Below, piece by piece: positions 14,764 to 16,462 of a stretch of DNA of 16,462 nucleotides. Below the pieces are notes generated by a model. That model was given only the letters and a program-made list of their open reading frames with translations. It had not been told where the DNA came from and did not search any database. The stretch's first letter is position 1, and every line of letters begins with the position of its first letter. The stretch covers positions 1-16,462 of the forward strand of contig JARGNS010000021.1 in assembly GCA_029213105.1 (NCBI GenBank), in the 5' to 3' direction. This stretch comes from Planctomycetota bacterium. GTDB lineage: Bacteria; Planctomycetota; PLA2; JAEUHO01. The translations under genes were made by a program, and so were the position numbers.

Positions 14764-16462
14764 ATGGCGACACACAGCGAAATCCACGAGCGTTCACTCT
14801 CCCATCGAGAGCAGTTCTGGGCGCACGCTGCCGAGCAGATCGACTGGATCAAGCCGTGGCAGCGCGTGCTGGACAGCGATCGACCGCCGTTCTACCGGTG
14901 GTTTGACGGCGGGGAACTCAACACCTGCTTCAACGCGCTGGATCGTCACGCCGACGGCAACCGTGCGCAGCAACTTGCTCTCATCCACGACAGCTCGGTG
15001 TCCGGCGTGGTGACGCGCCTGACCTACGCGCAACTGCGAGACCGGGTCGCTGTCTTCGCCGGGGCGCTGGCCCGGTTCGGCGTCGTCAAAGGCGACCGCG
15101 TGCTCATCTACATGCCGATGGTCCCCGAGGCTGTCGTCGCGATTCTCGCCTGCGCTCGCCTCGGTGCCGTGCACTCGGTCGTATTCGGTGGCTTCGCGCC
15201 CCACGAGCTCGCCGTTCGCATCGATGACGCACAACCCAGAGTCATCGTGTCCGCGTCCTGCGGCGTCGAAGGCAAGCGTGTGATTCCATACAAGCCCTTG
15301 ATCGATGCGGCCATCGAACAGGCAGACCACACGCCGGAACGCTGTGTCGTGCTCCAGCGGCCCATGATCCAAGCCGAGCTGCAAAGCGGTCGAGATCTCA
15401 GCTGGGACGACGCACTCGACGGCGCGAAGCCGCATGACTGCGTGCCCGTGGCGGCAACCGATCCGCTGTACATCCTCTACACGTCGGGCACGACCGGCAA
15501 ACCCAAGGGTGTCGTGCGTGACAACGGCGGACACGCGGTCGCCCTGCATTGGAGCATGAAGAACATCTACGGGGTCAACCCCGGTGAGGTCTTCTGGGCC
15601 GCCTCCGATATCGGATGGGTCGTCGGGCACTCCTACATCATCTCTGGGCCACTGCTGCACGGCAATACGACGGTGATGTTCGAGGGAAAACCGGTCGGGA
15701 CGCCCGATGCCGGCGCCTTCTGGCGAGTTGCCGCGGACCATGGCGTCGCCGCGATGTTCACGGCGCCGACTGCCTTTCGCGCGATCAAGCAGTTCGATCC
15801 CGACGGCTCGCTCGCGGGCAAGTACGACCTGTTGCGACTTCGGACGCTGTTCCTGGCAGGTGAGCGCTGCGATCCGGAAACGCTGCATTGGGCTGAGAAG
15901 CTGCTGGGCATCCCGGTGATCGATCACTGGTGGCAGACCGAGACCGGTTGGCCGGTCGCCGCAAACTGCTTGGGTATCGAACAGTTGCCGGTGAAGCCCG
16001 GCTCGGTCGGACGTGCCGTGCCCGGCTGGGATGTACACGTCGTCGATGCGGATGGCGTCGACCTTCCAGCAGGGACCATGGGCGAGATCGTCTGCCGGCT
16101 GCCGCTGCCTCCTGGCTCGCTGCCAAGCCTGTGGCGGAACGACGACAACTTCGTATCGACCTATATGACGAAGTTCACCGGCTGCTATGAGACCGACGAT
16201 GCCGGGTTCATCGATGAGGATGGCTACATTCACATCATGGCGCGCACCGATGACATCATCAACGTGGCGGGACACCGTCTATCCACGGGCGGGATGGAAG
16301 AGGTGCTCATCGGCCATCCTGACATCGCCGACGCTGCGGTCATCGGCGCCGCGGATGACCTGAAGGGCCAGTTGCCGGTCGGGCTGGTCGTCCTCAATGC
16401 AGGCGTGACGCGGCCGCACGCTGAGATCGTGGCCGAGATCGTGCAGCGGGTGCGTGAGCAGA
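14764..16462 (+). CDS. prpE: Propionyl-CoA synthetase-like AMP-forming acyl-CoA ligase, 3' partial
   Basis: The ATG at 14764 opens a frame that runs off the window after 566 codons; family members have about 630, so the last 60-70 residues, with the catalytic Lys of the PxTRSGK motif, are missing. The N-terminus (EQFWAHAAEQIDW, then PPFYRWFDGGELNTCFNALDRH) fits the acetyl/propionyl-CoA synthetase group. The P-loop YTSGTTGKPKG is at 239-249. DHWWQTETGWP (387-397) and GHRLSTGGMEE near the end favour propionyl-CoA synthetase over acetyl-CoA synthetase, which usually has DTWWQTETG and GHRLGT. It would activate propionate to propionyl-CoA with ATP in the cytosol. GAAGG sits only 2 bases from the ATG, so initiation may be weak or leaderless. 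Codons such as CCA, GGA, AAA and CAA are more frequent than in the neighbouring formimidoyltransferase gene, hinting at a different history. Confidence 0.92.
   Translation, partial: MATHSEIHERSLSHREQFWAHAAEQIDWIKPWQRVLDSDRPPFYRWFDGGELNTCFNALDRHADGNRAQQLALIHDSSVSGVVTRLTYAQLRDRVAVFAGALARFGVVKGDRVLIYMPMVPEAVVAILACARLGAVHSVVFGGFAPHELAVRIDDAQPRVIVSASCGVEGKRVIPYKPLIDAAIEQADHTPERCVVLQRPMIQAELQSGRDLSWDDALDGAKPHDCVPVAATDPLYILYTSGTTGKPKGVVRDNGGHAVALHWSMKNIYGVNPGEVFWAASDIGWVVGHSYIISGPLLHGNTTVMFEGKPVGTPDAGAFWRVAADHGVAAMFTAPTAFRAIKQFDPDGSLAGKYDLLRLRTLFLAGERCDPETLHWAEKLLGIPVIDHWWQTETGWPVAANCLGIEQLPVKPGSVGRAVPGWDVHVVDADGVDLPAGTMGEIVCRLPLPPGSLPSLWRNDDNFVSTYMTKFTGCYETDDAGFIDEDGYIHIMARTDDIINVAGHRLSTGGMEEVLIGHPDIADAAVIGAADDLKGQLPVGLVVLNAGVTRPHAEIVAEIVQRVREQ

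Noticed and set aside
14794..16275. Minus-strand open frame of 493 codons opposite the acyl-CoA synthetase
   Set aside because: Shadow of a clearly recognised gene on the plus strand with all core adenylation motifs.
1..16462. CRISPR arrays, insertion sequences, rRNA, prophage or toxin-antitoxin genes
   Set aside because: No regularly spaced repeats, transposase motifs, terminal inverted repeats or rRNA-like stretches were seen on either strand.

Overview
The window is high-GC DNA, roughly two-thirds G+C or more, from a Gram-negative bacterium. A TonB-dependent outer-membrane receptor and two lipoproteins with clear lipoboxes support that envelope type. The first gene is laid out like the FGE-sulfatase proteins, often fused to Ser/Thr kinases, that are abundant in Planctomycetota. 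That makes a high-GC planctomycete my best guess, with Myxococcota or a similar group as the alternative. This is inference from gene style; no rRNA or other marker gene is present.

Layout from left to right. Positions 2-1156 (+) hold the end of an FGE-sulfatase-domain protein that runs in from outside the window. Its stop lies 3 bp from the stop of a convergent LVIVD beta-propeller lipoprotein (1160-3697, -). A 489-bp divergent gap follows, with three hairpin-capable dyads on the lipoprotein side. Next is a fused glutamate formimidoyltransferase/cyclodeaminase (4187-5854, +). A ZnuD-like TonB receptor (6004-8058, -) then diverges from a Fur-family regulator (8140-8489, +) around a Fur-type operator. 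The regulator is broken: its DNA-binding and metal-binding halves are in different frames and about 22 bp are missing at the join. A 385-bp gap leads to a 550-aa protein of unknown function (8875-10527, +), which ends 8 bp from a convergent PRMT-like methyltransferase (11613 down to 10536, -) that is also frameshifted near its C-terminus. Upstream on the same strand is a dodecaheme c-type cytochrome lipoprotein (11805-14417, -). Divergent from it is a propionyl-CoA synthetase-like gene (14764 to beyond the end, +).

The genes do not form one obvious pathway. The clearest functional unit is the metal module: receptor, shared operator and regulator remnant. The cytochrome suggests respiratory or extracellular electron transfer, but no partner reductase is present. 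The formimidoyltransferase and the acyl-CoA synthetase are stand-alone metabolic genes (histidine/one-carbon and propionate). The best leads are the broken Fur regulator beside an intact operator, the PRMT-like enzyme with an altered double-E loop and a palindrome over its putative -10, the doubly anchored 12-heme cytochrome, the orphan 550-aa beta-rich protein, and a 28-bp element shared upstream of two unrelated genes.
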